This document shows, piece by piece, positions 8,655 to 17,988 of a stretch of 64,000 bases of DNA; the stretch's first letter is position 1; every line of letters starts with the position of its first letter. A model generated the notes under the pieces. The model was not told the origin of the DNA. It made no database searches and saw only the letters and a list, made by a program, of their open reading frames with translations. The stretch lies in the NCBI RefSeq assembly GCF_019430885.1, contig NZ_JAHYBZ010000003.1, positions 558,001-622,000 on the forward strand, in the 5' to 3' direction. The position numbers were made by a program, and so were the translations under genes. This DNA is from Roseomonas alba (lineage in GTDB: Bacteria; Pseudomonadota; Alphaproteobacteria; Acetobacterales; Acetobacteraceae).

Positions 8655-8769
8655 GAGGACAGTCTTGCCCCAGGCCGGATGCGGCGCAAAGGTCATGCTC
8701 CCGCGCGCGCCGTTGTTGCTGCGCAGCACGGAGGATGCCAAGCTTCCCCGGTAACCGGAGCGTGATCTG

Positions 8770-9558
8770 ATGCTGTCGACCCTGGTCGGACTCGACCATC
8801 TCGTCGTCGCGGTGCGCGACCTCGATGCCGCTGCCGAGGCCTGGCGTGCGCTGGGCTTCACCCTGTCGCCGCGCGGGCTGCACAGCGCCCATGTCGGCAG
8901 CGCCAACCATACCATGATGTTCGGACAGGATTACCTCGAACTCCTGGCCGTGGTGACGGCGCAACCGCACAATCAGGCGCTGCGGGACTTCCTCGCGGCA
9001 CGGGAGGGGCTGGAACGCGCGGCCTTCACCACCACGGATGCCGCCGCCGGCGCAGAGGCCCTGCGGGCGCGCGGCTTCGAGTCTCACGGCCCGCTGCATT
9101 TCGGCCGGCCCGTGCCCCTGCCCGACGGCAGCACGGCCGAGGCGCGCTTCAGCGTCTTCCGCTTCCCGCCTTCGAGCTATCCGGGCGGGCTCGGCATCTT
9201 CGCCTGCCAGCACCATACGCCGGAAGCGGTGTGGGTGCCTGCTCTGCAAAGCCACCCGAACGGCGCGACGCGCATCAAGCGCGCCCTGGCCGCGACGGAA
9301 CAGCCGGAAGCCGAGGCGCGGAAGCTCGCCGCGGCGATCGACGGCGTCTGCCGCCAGCGCGGCGATGTCTGGCTGGTGCCGACCGGCATCGGCCGCGCCG
9401 AGATCGGCTTCGCGCCACGTGCCGTTATCGCGCACCTCGCGCAATGCGACGCTACGGCGCTGCCCGAACAGGGCGGGGCCGCGATCGTGATCGCGACACC
9501 CACGCCGCGCCCGCCGGCGGTCGCGACCGGTGTCGCCGTGATGTTCGAATCCCCCTGA
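8770..9558 (+). CDS. VOC-family protein (glyoxalase-like domain)
   Basis: This 262-residue protein begins with a vicinal oxygen chelate module (LVGLDHLVVAVRDLDAAAEAWRALGF), in which His10 is a likely metal ligand. It continues with a second, more diverged half, as in the Glyoxalase_3 family. The chemistry could be a metal-dependent lyase, dioxygenase or epimerase; I cannot tell which. It is the first gene of a run with a peptide ABC transporter (23-bp gap) and is divergent from dap, so a link to peptide or D-amino-acid metabolism is plausible. Confidence 0.8.
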   Translation: MLSTLVGLDHLVVAVRDLDAAAEAWRALGFTLSPRGLHSAHVGSANHTMMFGQDYLELLAVVTAQPHNQALRDFLAAREGLERAAFTTTDAAAGAEALRARGFESHGPLHFGRPVPLPDGSTAEARFSVFRFPPSSYPGGLGIFACQHHTPEAVWVPALQSHPNGATRIKRALAATEQPEAEARKLAAAIDGVCRQRGDVWLVPTGIGRAEIGFAPRAVIAHLAQCDATALPEQGGAAIVIATPTPRPPAVATGVAVMFESP

Positions 9559-9580
9559 TCCGAACGACAGGAGAGAGACC

Positions 9581-11173
9581 ATGACCGGACCCACCCGTCG
9601 CGAGATGCTTCTCCTCGGCGCGACCGCGATGATCCCGACGGCCGCCTTTGCGCAGGAGGCACCGCAACGCGGCGGCGTGCTGACCGTGCACTTCGCCACC
9701 GAGCAGCGCATCCTCAACCCCTCCCTCCAGGCCTCGACCGGCGTCTACATCGTTGGCGGCAAGATCCAGGAAGCGCTGGTCGACCTCGACGCGCAGGGCC
9801 AGCCCATCGGCGTCCTGGCGGAATCCTGGGAAAGCGCGCCGGACGGCAAGACCCACACCTTCCATCTGCGCCGCGGCGTCACCTGGCATGACGGCAAGCC
9901 CTTCACCTCCACCGACGTCGCCTTCACCGCGATGGAGATGTGGAAGAAGATCCTCAACTACGGCACCACGCTGCAGCAATTCCTGACCGAGGTGCAGACG
10001 CCCGACCCGCACACCGCGGTGTTCAAGTATGAGAAGCCGATGCCGCAGGGGCTGCTGCTGCGCGCCCTGCCGGACCTCGGCTATGTCTCGCCCAAGCATG
10101 TCTACGAAAGCGGCGACATCCGCCAGAACCCGGCCAATACCGCACCGGTCGGCACCGGCCCCTTCAAGTTCATGACCTATGAGCGCGGCCAGCACGTCAT
10201 CGCCGACCGCAACCCGAACTACTGGCGCAACGGCATGCCCTATCTGGACCGCGTGGTCTGGCGGGTGATCGGCGACCGCGCGGCGGCGGCCGCACAGATG
10301 GAAGCGGGACAGATCCTGTTCAGCCCCTACTCCTCACTTACGATTGCCGACATGCAGCGCCTGGGCCGCGATCCGCGCTTCGAGGCGACGACGCGCGGCA
10401 ATGAAGGCAATGTCCGCACGAACACGCTGGAATTCAATTTCCGCAACCCGATCCTTGCGGATATCCGGGTGCGCAAGGCGCTGGCGCACGCGCTGAACGT
10501 GCCCTTCTTCATCGAGAACTTCCTTGGCCCCTTCGCCAAGCCTGGCACCGGGCCGATCCCCTCGGTGTCGACCGACTACTATCCGACCGAGCCCATGCCG
10601 CAATACGGCTACGACGTGGCCCAGGCGAACCGCCTGCTCGACGAGGCCGGGCACCGGCGCGGCGCCGGCGGCGTGCGCTTCAACCTGCGCCTGAACCCCG
10701 CCCCCTGGGGCGAGGACATCGCCCTGTGGTCCACCTTCATCCAGCAATCGCTGCAGCAGGTCGGCGTGCGGGTGGAAATCGTGCGACTGGACGCGGCCGG
10801 CTTCCTGCGCACCGTCTACAATGACTGGAATTTCGACCTGGCCACGGGCTGGCACCAGTATCGCAGCGACCCGGCGGTCAGCACGACGGTCTGGTACCGA
10901 TCCGGCAGCCCGCGTGGGGCACCCTGGACCAACCAGTGGGGCTGGACCGATGCCAACATCGACTCGATCATCGACAACGCGGCAACCGAGGTCGATCCGG
11001 TGAAGCGCAAGGCGCTCTACGCCGACTTCGTGCGCGCGGCACAGACGGAACTGCCGCTGTGGATGCCGATCGAGCAGATTTTCGTCTCGGTCTTCAACAA
11101 GCGCATCCGCAATGCGGGCAACAATCCGCGCTGGGCCTCCTCCTCCTGGCACGATACCTGGCTGGCGTCTTGA
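9581..11173 (+). CDS. ABC transporter substrate-binding protein, SBP_bac_5 (peptide type)
   Basis: This is a 530-residue periplasmic receptor. The N-terminus TRREMLLLGATAMIPTAAFAQ is a Tat-like signal peptide with the RR pair. Family-5 landmarks include LRRGVTWHDGKPFTSTDVAF and DIRVRKALAHALNVPF. A clear AGGAGAG Shine-Dalgarno precedes ATG 9581. The permease gene starts on the stop codon (TTGA overlap), so this is the receptor of the operon ending at 14566. The adjacent D-aminopeptidase suggests peptides with D-residues as ligand, but nothing in the sequence proves it. Confidence 0.9.
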   Translation: MTGPTRREMLLLGATAMIPTAAFAQEAPQRGGVLTVHFATEQRILNPSLQASTGVYIVGGKIQEALVDLDAQGQPIGVLAESWESAPDGKTHTFHLRRGVTWHDGKPFTSTDVAFTAMEMWKKILNYGTTLQQFLTEVQTPDPHTAVFKYEKPMPQGLLLRALPDLGYVSPKHVYESGDIRQNPANTAPVGTGPFKFMTYERGQHVIADRNPNYWRNGMPYLDRVVWRVIGDRAAAAAQMEAGQILFSPYSSLTIADMQRLGRDPRFEATTRGNEGNVRTNTLEFNFRNPILADIRVRKALAHALNVPFFIENFLGPFAKPGTGPIPSVSTDYYPTEPMPQYGYDVAQANRLLDEAGHRRGAGGVRFNLRLNPAPWGEDIALWSTFIQQSLQQVGVRVEIVRLDAAGFLRTVYNDWNFDLATGWHQYRSDPAVSTTVWYRSGSPRGAPWTNQWGWTDANIDSIIDNAATEVDPVKRKALYADFVRAAQTELPLWMPIEQIFVSVFNKRIRNAGNNPRWASSSWHDTWLAS

Positions 11174-12147
11174 AGGTCCTCACTCTCGCGCTGCGTCGGC
11201 TGGCGGCCTCCCTGCCGACGCTGCTGCTGATCATCGCCGGGATGTTCCTGCTGCTCCAGTTGGCCCCCGGCGATACGGTGGATGCGCTGATGGCGCAGAT
11301 GGGCGGCGGCGATCCTGCGCTGGCGGCGGAGCTGCGGCGCTTCTACGGCCTAGATGTCGGGGTGGCGGCGCAGCTCGGGCGCTACCTGATGCGACTGGTC
11401 ACGCTCGATCTCGGCTTCTCGGCCATCTATGGGAAGCCGGTCGCGACGGTCATCCTGGAACGCCTGCCGCCGACCATCCTGCTGATGGCCTCGGCGCTGT
11501 CCTTCGCCTTCTTCTTTGGGCTGGTGCTGGGCGTGATCGCGGCGCGGCGGGTGAATCGCTGGCCGGATACGCTGATCTCGACGCTGGGGCTGGTCTTCTA
11601 CGCCACGCCATCCTTCTGGTTCGGACTGATGGCGATCGTGGTGTTCAGCGTCTATCTGCAATGGTTCCCGCCGGGGGGGTTTTCCGACATCACCCAAACG
11701 CTGACCGGCGTCGCCGCGGTGCTGGACATCGCGCGGCACCTGGTGCTGCCGACGCTGACGCTCGGGCTGATCTTCCTCGCCATCTATCTGCGCATCATGC
11801 GGGCCTCGATGCTGGAGGTGCTGTCGCTCGACTTCGTGCGCACCGCACGGGCCAAGGGGCTGTCCGAGACGCGCGTCGTCGCGCGCCACGTCCTGCGCAA
11901 CGCCATGCTGCCCATGGTCACGCTGATCGGGCTGCAGGCCGGCACCATGCTCGGCGGGTCGGTGGTGGTGGAGAGCGTCTTCGCCCTGCCGGGCCTCGGG
12001 CGCCTCGCCTATGAAAGCGTGGTGCAGCGCGATCTCAACACGCTGCTCGGCATCGTCTTCGTCTCCGCGATCCTGGTCATCGTGATCAACTTCCTGGTCG
12101 ATATCCTCTATGCGCGGCTCGATCCGCGCATCGCGGCGGGGTCGTGA
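11170..12147 (+). CDS. Peptide ABC transporter permease, DppB type
   Basis: This 325-residue inner-membrane protein has a first transmembrane helix (SLPTLLLIIAGMFLLLQLAPGD), the LAPGD motif typical of DppB/OppB permeases, and later hydrophobic segments. An EAA loop is visible near RTARAKGLSETRVVARHVLRNAMLP. The likely start is TTG 11170, which overlaps the receptor stop by 4 nt and places the protein start at the usual position. Its stop shares a base with the next permease start. Confidence 0.9.
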   Translation: MKVLTLALRRLAASLPTLLLIIAGMFLLLQLAPGDTVDALMAQMGGGDPALAAELRRFYGLDVGVAAQLGRYLMRLVTLDLGFSAIYGKPVATVILERLPPTILLMASALSFAFFFGLVLGVIAARRVNRWPDTLISTLGLVFYATPSFWFGLMAIVVFSVYLQWFPPGGFSDITQTLTGVAAVLDIARHLVLPTLTLGLIFLAIYLRIMRASMLEVLSLDFVRTARAKGLSETRVVARHVLRNAMLPMVTLIGLQAGTMLGGSVVVESVFALPGLGRLAYESVVQRDLNTLLGIVFVSAILVIVINFLVDILYARLDPRIAAGS

Positions 12148-12980
12148 TGCGGGCGGCGAAGGCCTATCTGCGCAGCCCGGCGGCAGTGATCGGGACGGTC
12201 ATCCTGCTTGCCGTCCTCGTCATGGGCGTGGGAGCGGACTGGTTCTACCCGGGTGATCCGCTGGGCCTCGCCGGGCGGCCGCTGCAATGGCCGGGGCAGA
12301 ACCCGCGCTTCCTGCTGGGGACGGATTCCTCGGGCCGCGACATCGCGGCCCAGATCGTTCATGGCGCCCGAATCTCGCTGCTGATCGGCTTCGTCGCCAC
12401 ATCGATCGCCGTGGTGATCGGCATCGCCATCGGGTCGGTGGCCGGCTTCTATGGCGGCGCGACCGACACGGCGCTGATGCGTGTGACGGAGGCCTTCCAG
12501 ACCCTCCCCAACTTCATCCTGCTTCTGGTTCTGGTCGCCGTTTTCGGATCGACCATCGAGACTGTGACGATCGCCATCGGCATCGTTTCCTGGCCGCCGG
12601 TCGCGCGGCTGACGCGGGCGGAGTTCCTGTCCCTGCGCACGCGCGACTTCGTGCAGGCCTGCCGCGTCCAGGGATTGTCGGACGCGCATCTGATCCTGCG
12701 CGAAGTGCTGCCCAACGCCCTGCCGCCGGTCATCGTCTATGCCTCCGTCGTCATGGCGGTCGCGATCCTGCTGGAAAGCGCGCTGGCCTTCCTCGAACTG
12801 TCCGATCCCAACGTGCCGTCCTGGGGCAATCTGATCGGCCTCGGCCGCAACGTGCTGCGGACCGAGTGGTATGTCTCCGCCATCCCCGGCGTCGCGATCC
12901 TGTTGACCATCCTGGGCGTCTCGCTGGTCGGCCAGGGGTTGAACGATGCGCTGAACCCCCGCCTGGCGAGGGCCCGATGA
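12147..12980 (+). CDS. Peptide ABC transporter permease, DppC type
   Basis: This 277-residue inner-membrane permease has the DppC/OppC features: HHx-type start, the LGTDSSGRDIAAQIVHGARISL motif after the first helix, and an EAA loop (QACRVQGLSDAHLILREVLPNALPPVI). The start overlaps the preceding stop (TGATG), and its own stop overlaps the ATPase start (ATGA). It pairs with the DppB-type subunit to form the channel. Confidence 0.92.
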   Translation: MRAAKAYLRSPAAVIGTVILLAVLVMGVGADWFYPGDPLGLAGRPLQWPGQNPRFLLGTDSSGRDIAAQIVHGARISLLIGFVATSIAVVIGIAIGSVAGFYGGATDTALMRVTEAFQTLPNFILLLVLVAVFGSTIETVTIAIGIVSWPPVARLTRAEFLSLRTRDFVQACRVQGLSDAHLILREVLPNALPPVIVYASVVMAVAILLESALAFLELSDPNVPSWGNLIGLGRNVLRTEWYVSAIPGVAILLTILGVSLVGQGLNDALNPRLARAR

Positions 12981-14566
12981 CCGCGCGACTGACCGTCAGC
13001 AACCTGACGATCCGCCTTCCGCGCGGCGCGGATCGCGAGAATGCCATCGAGGATGTCTCGCTGACGCTGAATGCCGGCGAAATCCTCTGCGTCGTCGGCG
13101 AAAGCGGGTCGGGCAAGTCCGTCACGGCTTCCGCCGCCATGGGGCTGCTCGCGCCGGGCCTGTCGATCACCGCTGGCGCGCTCGATCTCTGCGGCGAGGA
13201 TCTGCGCAAGGTCACGTCCGACCAATGGCGCGCCATCCGCGGCCGCCGCATCGCCATGGTGTTCCAGGAGCCGATGACGGCCCTGAACCCCCTGATGACG
13301 GTCGGCGCGCAGCTTGAGGAGATGTGGCGCGTCCACCTCGGCCTCGATGCGGCCGAAGCGCGGCAGCGCGCTCTCGCCGCATTGAATGAGGTGAAGCTGC
13401 CGGACCCGGAGGGCGCCCTGCGCGCCTACCCGCACGAACTCTCCGGCGGCCAGCGCCAGCGCGTGATGATCGCCATGGCACTCGCGCTGGAACCCGAGGT
13501 CCTGATCTGCGACGAGCCGACCACCGCGCTCGATGTGACGACCCAGGCGCAGGTTCTGGCGCTGATCAAGGATCTGCAGGTCCGACACGGCACCGCCGTC
13601 ATGTTCATCACCCACGATTTCGGCGTGGTGGCCGAGATCGCCGACCGCGTCGCCGTGATGCGCCTGGGCCGGGTGGTCGAGGAAGGCTCGGCGCAGGCTG
13701 TCCTGACCACGCCGCAGCACGACTACACCAAGGCGCTGCTGCGCGCAGTGCCGGCGCTTTCGGCCCCCGTGCCGCGCGCGCTGTCGGACGAACGCGTGCT
13801 GGAAGTGCGCGGGCTGACCAAGACCTATGCCTCGCGCGGCATCTTCCGGCGGCGCCGGCCGGTGCGGGCGCTCGACGATGTCAGCGTGTCGGTGCGGCGT
13901 GGCGCAACGCTGGCGGTCGTCGGCGAAAGCGGGTCGGGCAAATCCACTCTGGCGCGCGTGGTCGTCGGGTTGCTGGGCGCTGATGGCGGCCAGGTGAAGA
14001 TCGGTGGCGCGCCCCTGCCCGCACAGCGGCGCGCCGCGGCGCGGCTGGTGCAGATGGTGTTCCAGGATCCCTACGCCTCGCTGAATCCGCGCCGGCGCGT
14101 CGGGGCGCAGGTGGCGCAAGGGCCGATCGCCGCAGGCACTCCCGCGAAGCAGGCGATGACCGAGGCACGCGAACTGTTCTGCATGGTCGGCCTGGATGGC
14201 GATGCGGTGGATCGTTACCCACACGAGTTCTCGGGCGGGCAGCGCCAGCGCATCGGCATCGCGCGGGCGCTGGCGATGAAACCGCAGGTGCTGGTGGCGG
14301 ATGAGCCGGTCTCGGCGCTCGATGTCAGCGTGCAGGCACAGGTCCTGGCACTGCTGCGCGAATTGCAGCAGCGGCTGGATCTGTCGATCCTGTTCATCAC
14401 CCATGACCTGCGCGTCGCGGCACAGCTCTGCGACGAGGTCGCGGTCATGCGCAACGGCGTGGTCGAGGAATCCGGGCCGATCGGCGCGGTCTTCGCCTCG
14501 CCGCGCAGCGATTACACGCGCAGCCTGATCGCGGCGATCCCGGGCAAAGCGCTGTTCGGCACCTAA
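12977..14566 (+). CDS. Peptide ABC transporter ATPase, DppD-DppF fusion
   Basis: This 529-residue protein has two complete ABC domains in tandem. Walker A GESGSGKS appears twice (about residues 40 and 320), with signatures [15 protein letters not shown] and [15 protein letters not shown], and Walker B motifs LICDEP and LVADEP. The first half resembles DppD and the second DppF, as in GsiA/YejF-type fused ATPases. No separate ATPase gene is therefore needed. It closes the operon 9581-14566 and is followed by palindromic repeat copy A in a convergent gap. Confidence 0.93.
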   Translation: MTARLTVSNLTIRLPRGADRENAIEDVSLTLNAGEILCVVGESGSGKSVTASAAMGLLAPGLSITAGALDLCGEDLRKVTSDQWRAIRGRRIAMVFQEPMTALNPLMTVGAQLEEMWRVHLGLDAAEARQRALAALNEVKLPDPEGALRAYPHELSGGQRQRVMIAMALALEPEVLICDEPTTALDVTTQAQVLALIKDLQVRHGTAVMFITHDFGVVAEIADRVAVMRLGRVVEEGSAQAVLTTPQHDYTKALLRAVPALSAPVPRALSDERVLEVRGLTKTYASRGIFRRRRPVRALDDVSVSVRRGATLAVVGESGSGKSTLARVVVGLLGADGGQVKIGGAPLPAQRRAAARLVQMVFQDPYASLNPRRRVGAQVAQGPIAAGTPAKQAMTEARELFCMVGLDGDAVDRYPHEFSGGQRQRIGIARALAMKPQVLVADEPVSALDVSVQAQVLALLRELQQRLDLSILFITHDLRVAAQLCDEVAVMRNGVVEESGPIGAVFASPRSDYTRSLIAAIPGKALFGT

Positions 14567-14630
14567 TCGTCAGGCAATGCGGTCGATCTCACGCCAGCGG
14601 CTCTGGAGAACGGCCGGTGCGTGCGGAATT

Positions 14631-14860
14631 GGAGGGGCTCCGCCCCCTCCAAGCTACCCCCGCCAAAGGCCACAGGGCCTTTGGAAACCGTCACCTGGCG
14701 CCGGGCAGCACAGGCAGTTCCTTTCCTCTCGGCGCATGTCGTGCGCAGGAGAGGGTTTCGGCGCCATCCTGCGTGAGATGCCCGGCGCCGGATTGAGGAT
14801 TACAGAGGCCCTTCGGCCTTTGCTGGGGTGAGCCCGATAGGCGCAAAGCCCCTCTCGGTT
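14631..14860. repeat. Dispersed palindromic element, copy A
   Basis: The left module is clear: a GGAGGGG/CCCCTCC-type hairpin at 14631-14650 and a CCAAAGGCC/GGCCTTTGG hairpin at 14663-14684 with loop CACA. The conserved inner motif TGGCGCCGGGCAG follows. The right module is degenerate (GAGGCC/GGCCTT near 14805-14821 and an AAAGCCCCTCTC remnant near 14845-14855). It lies in the convergent gap between the peptide transporter and dnaA. Nothing else coding is seen in 14567-15049. Confidence 0.8.
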
Positions 14861-14916
14861 CCACAGATCAGGAAAGGGGCCGGCTTGCATCAGTGATCGG
14901 CTCGCCTTCCGCGATA

Positions 14917-14935
14917 GGCCGGGCGCTGCCCGGCC
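14917..14935 (-). terminator. Strong hairpin downstream of dnaA
   Basis: GGCCGGGC and GCCCGGCC form a perfect 8-bp GC-only stem with a 3-nt loop, about 115 nt beyond the dnaA stop in a convergent gap. No T-run follows. It could terminate dnaA or act bidirectionally. Confidence 0.45.
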
Positions 14936-15049
14936 AGGCGACGACCATGCGCAACGCCTTGGACGAGGGCACGCCGGCGTAATGCCGCGCAGCCGAGGCA
15001 TGGCCTCCCCGGCCGGCACATCGGTGCCGCCGAGCCGTTCACCTGCCCG

Positions 15050-16477
15050 TCAGGTCTCGAGCATCCGCCGCAGCAATTCGACATCCTCCGCGAAGGCGCT
15101 GTCCGCCTGCATCAGCTCCGAGATTCGCGACACCGCGTGCATCACCGTCGTGTGGTCACGGTTGCCGAAGCGCCGCCCGATCTCGGGCAGCGATCGCGAG
15201 GTGAGCTGCTTCGCGAGGTACATCGCCACCTGGCGCGGCCGCGCGACGTTGCGTGCGCGGCGGGCGGAGGACATGTCGGTCAGACGGATATTATAGTGCT
15301 CGGCGACCTTGCGCTGGATCTCCTCGATCGTGACGCGCCGGTCGTGTGCGCGCAGCAGGTCGTGCAGCACGTCCTGCGCGGATTCCAGCGTGACGGCGCG
15401 GCCGAACAAATTCGCATGCGCGATCAGCCGGTTCAGCGCGCCTTCCAGCTCCCGCACGTTGGAGGTGATCTTGTGTGCAAGGAATTCCAGCACGTTCTTC
15501 GGCACTGGCACGCCGGCCGCCGCGGCCTTGGCGTGCAGGATGGACAGGCGCAGCTCGTAGGTCGTCGCGTGGATGTCGGCGACCATGCCGCAGCCGAGGC
15601 GCGTGCGCAGCCGGTCCTCAAGCCCGTTGAGATCCGAGGGCGACTTGTCGGCGCTGATGATGATCTGCTTGCCGGCATCGATCAGCGCGTTGAAGGTGTG
15701 GAAGAATTCTTCCTGGGTGTTGTCCTTGCCGATCAGGAACTGCAGGTCGTCGACCATCAGCACGTCGACCGAGCGCAGGCTCTCCTTGAACTCCATCGTC
15801 GACTGGCTGCGCAGCGCCGAGATGAAGCGGTACATGAACTTCTCGGCGGACATGTAGGCGACGTTGCGCACCGGTTCGCCGCCGCGGATCGCCCAGGCGA
15901 CCGCGTGCATCAGATGCGTCTTGCCGAGCCCCACGCCGCCATACAGGAACAGCGGGTTGAAGCCAGGGCTCGCCGGCTTTTCCGCCACGCGCCGCGCGCA
16001 GGCATGGGCAAATTCGTTCGGCTTGCCAACGACGAAGGTGTCGAAGGTGAAGCGCGGATCGAGCGGCGCGGACCATTCGTTGCGCGCATCCGGCGCCGCG
16101 TTCCGCGCGGGGCGCGCGGTCAGGGATTCAGCGAGGCCGGGCTGCACGGGTGCGGCGCCGGCCGCGTCCTCCTCCGAGGCAGCGCCGCGCGGCTGCGGGC
16201 CGACGCGCACATCGGCGCGCCGCACCGCCGGCACTTCCTGCTGCCAGAGCGCGCGCAGGCGATCGCCATAATGGCTGCGCACCCAATCGCGCAGGAAACG
16301 CGTCGGAAGGTTGACGACGACCTCGTCGCCATCGATGCCGACCAGCGTCATCTGACGCAGCCAGGTGCGGTACTCGACCTCACCGACCTCGTCGCGCAAT
16401 CGGCCTCGGATACGGGCCCAAGATTCCTGAAGGGATGCTGCGGAGCGCGCGGAGTCGGACCCGGCCTGCTTCTCCAT
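15050..16477 (-). CDS. dnaA: Chromosomal replication initiator protein DnaA
   Basis: This is a 475-residue initiator. Domain I covers about residues 17-90. A poorly conserved Ala/Pro-rich domain II follows. The AAA+ domain has Walker A GGVGLGKTHL and Walker B MVDDLQF. The C-terminal DNA-binding domain carries the DnaA signature (MYLAKQLTSRSLPEIGRRFG then RDHTTVMHA). ATG 16477 has a GGGGGA Shine-Dalgarno; GTG 16480 is one codon upstream. The gene order dnaA - rpsT - enoyl-CoA hydratase - mutM on the minus strand is a conserved alphaproteobacterial arrangement. No DnaA boxes were recognised in either flanking gap, so oriC cannot be placed here. Confidence 0.97.
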   Translation of the reverse strand: MEKQAGSDSARSAASLQESWARIRGRLRDEVGEVEYRTWLRQMTLVGIDGDEVVVNLPTRFLRDWVRSHYGDRLRALWQQEVPAVRRADVRVGPQPRGAASEEDAAGAAPVQPGLAESLTARPARNAAPDARNEWSAPLDPRFTFDTFVVGKPNEFAHACARRVAEKPASPGFNPLFLYGGVGLGKTHLMHAVAWAIRGGEPVRNVAYMSAEKFMYRFISALRSQSTMEFKESLRSVDVLMVDDLQFLIGKDNTQEEFFHTFNALIDAGKQIIISADKSPSDLNGLEDRLRTRLGCGMVADIHATTYELRLSILHAKAAAAGVPVPKNVLEFLAHKITSNVRELEGALNRLIAHANLFGRAVTLESAQDVLHDLLRAHDRRVTIEEIQRKVAEHYNIRLTDMSSARRARNVARPRQVAMYLAKQLTSRSLPEIGRRFGNRDHTTVMHAVSRISELMQADSAFAEDVELLRRMLET

Positions 16478-16583
16478 CACCTTCCCCCACCCGCTCTTTC
16501 ACCGGCTTCTCCCTGAAGCGCACGCCCGCTTGGCGGGTCGTGGTGGTGAAAGAGACTTCGTCCCCCAATGATCCAAAGACTAC

Positions 16584-16629
16584 CGCGTCACATGCCTGTC
16601 GCAAGCGACAAATGCCCGTGTGTGACGCG
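16584..16629. promoter_or_regulatory. Nested inverted repeats upstream of dnaA
   Basis: Outer 9-bp arms CGCGTCACA (16584-16592) and TGTGACGCG (16621-16629) enclose an inner perfect 14-nt palindrome, TGTCGCAAGCGACA (16597-16610). The structure lies about 110-150 nt upstream of the dnaA start, in the 264-bp gap after rpsT. It may be a regulator-binding site for the dnaA promoter or part of a replication control region. A weak promoter-like pair on the minus strand (TTGCGA, 16 nt, TAGTCT) overlaps it. Confidence 0.5.
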
Positions 16630-16720
16630 CACTGCGCAGCGTATCGAACACGCGCAGCACGGCGTGCGCGATGCGGGACATCGCGCGCCACCGGTGTCTC
16701 AATCGAAGCGAATTCGCGGA

Positions 16721-16736
16721 ACCGCCCGAAGGCGGT
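16721..16736 (-). terminator. UUCG-tetraloop hairpin after rpsT
   Basis: On the minus strand ACCGCC-TTCG-GGCGGT forms a 6-bp stem with the very stable UUCG loop, starting 6 nt after the rpsT stop codon. No U-tract follows. It is likely an rpsT terminator or 3'-end stabiliser. Confidence 0.5.
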
Positions 16737-16741
16737 CCGTA

Positions 16742-17017
16742 TCAGGCCTGGGCGGCGCCCAGGGCCTTCACGCGCGCGGACAGACGCGAGATCTTCCGCG
16801 ACACGGTATTTGCATGCAGCGTGCCCTTGGTGACCGCGCGCTGCATCTCGGGCTGCGCGGCGCGGAAGGCATCCTGCGCAGCGGACTTGTCACCCGAGGC
16901 AATCGCCTCCTCCAGCTTGCGCACGAAGGTACGCACGCGGGACTTCCGCGCCTTGTTGCGCGCCTCGCGCTTCTCGGTCTGGCGGATGCGCTTGCGCGCG
17001 GAGTCGGTGTTCGCCAT
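16742..17017 (-). CDS. rpsT: 30S ribosomal protein S20
   Basis: This 91-residue basic protein binds 16S rRNA during 30S assembly. It starts [21 protein letters not shown], the characteristic S20 N-terminus, and has the long helical hairpin pattern with [20 protein letters not shown] near the C-terminus. Its length is typical. A good promoter lies upstream (17091-17119) and a hairpin directly downstream. It is upstream of dnaA on the same strand. Confidence 0.97.
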   Translation of the reverse strand: MANTDSARKRIRQTEKREARNKARKSRVRTFVRKLEEAIASGDKSAAQDAFRAAQPEMQRAVTKGTLHANTVSRKISRLSARVKALGAAQA

Positions 17018-17090
17018 GGGGCTTCCGGTTCACATACTCTGATTGCGTCGATGGGCCGCGGGCGGTTGGCTGCCGCGGCGAAGGCCGGGG

Positions 17091-17119
17091 TTCTAAGCCC
17101 GCGCGGCTTGCGGCGTCAA
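17091..17119 (-). promoter_or_regulatory. Putative sigma70-type promoter of rpsT
   Basis: On the minus strand the -35 TTGACG (17119-17114) and the -10-like TTAGAA (17096-17091) are separated by exactly 17 nt, about 75 nt before the rpsT ATG. The position and spacing fit a strong housekeeping promoter. Confidence 0.65.
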
Positions 17120-17153
17120 GCATTGCCGCGCGGGAATTCCATGAACCGCGAGG

Positions 17154-17930
17154 CTATCGGTTCCGGAAAGCGGGCTTCCGCTTCTCGGCGAAGGCCGACA
17201 TGCCTTCCTTCTGGTCCTCGGTCGCAAACAGGGACAGGAAGAGGCGCCGCTCGGTCTTCACACCCTCGGTCAGGCCGGTCTCGAAGGCCGCATTCACCGC
17301 CGCCTTGCCCATCGCCACCGACGGGGCGGAGAGCGTGGCGATCTTCTCGCCGATCTTCACCGCCTCGGCGATCAGATCCGCGGCCGGCACGACCCGGCAG
17401 ACCAGGTTGGAGCGCTCAGCCTCCGTCGCATCCATCATCCGGGCGGTAAGGACCATTTCCATGGCCTTGGACTTGCCGACGGCGCGCGTCAGCCGCTGCG
17501 ATCCACCCGCACCCGGAATGATGCCGAGATTGATCTCCGGCTGGCCGAACTTCGCCGTGTCGGCAGCGATGATCATGTCGCACATCATCGCGAGCTCGCA
17601 CCCGCCGCCCAGGGCGAAGCCCGCCACCGCGGCAATCACCGGCTTGCGGATCTCAAGCACCGTCTCCCAGCGATCGCCGATGAAGTCGTTGAAATAGACG
17701 TCGGGGAAGGTGCGGTCCTTCATCTCCTTGATGTCGGCACCGGCGGCGAAGGCGCGCTCGCTGCCGGTCAGGACGATGGCGGCGATGCCGGGATCCTTGT
17801 CGTAGCCGCGCAGGGCCTCGCCGAGCTCGGTCATGAGCTGGTCGCACAGCGCATTCAGCGCCTGCGGCCGGTTCAACCGGATGATGGCGACCTTCCCCTG
17901 GGTCTCCGTCAGGATCATTTCATAGGCCAT
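17154..17930 (-). CDS. Enoyl-CoA hydratase
   Basis: This 258-residue crotonase-fold enzyme should hydrate trans-2-enoyl-CoA in beta-oxidation. Visible are the CoA-binding [11 protein letters not shown] oxyanion segment, [11 protein letters not shown], and the [17 protein letters not shown] stretch with both catalytic Glu residues of classical hydratases. The length is typical. ATG 17930 gives the usual MAYEMILTE start. It sits between rpsT and mutM on the minus strand, its common place near dnaA in alphaproteobacteria. The exact chain-length preference cannot be read from the sequence. Confidence 0.93.
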   Translation of the reverse strand: MAYEMILTETQGKVAIIRLNRPQALNALCDQLMTELGEALRGYDKDPGIAAIVLTGSERAFAAGADIKEMKDRTFPDVYFNDFIGDRWETVLEIRKPVIAAVAGFALGGGCELAMMCDMIIAADTAKFGQPEINLGIIPGAGGSQRLTRAVGKSKAMEMVLTARMMDATEAERSNLVCRVVPAADLIAEAVKIGEKIATLSAPSVAMGKAAVNAAFETGLTEGVKTERRLFLSLFATEDQKEGMSAFAEKRKPAFRNR

Positions 17931-17988
17931 GCGCCGACTTCCTCGCCTTATCGATACCCCCTGCCTGTAGCCCAGGCGCCGGGGCGCC

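Noticed and set aside
14567-15049. oriC or DnaA-box cluster downstream of dnaA
   Set aside because: No TTATCCACA-like 9-mer or AT-rich unwinding stretch was found; the gap is explained by repeat copy A and a GC hairpin.
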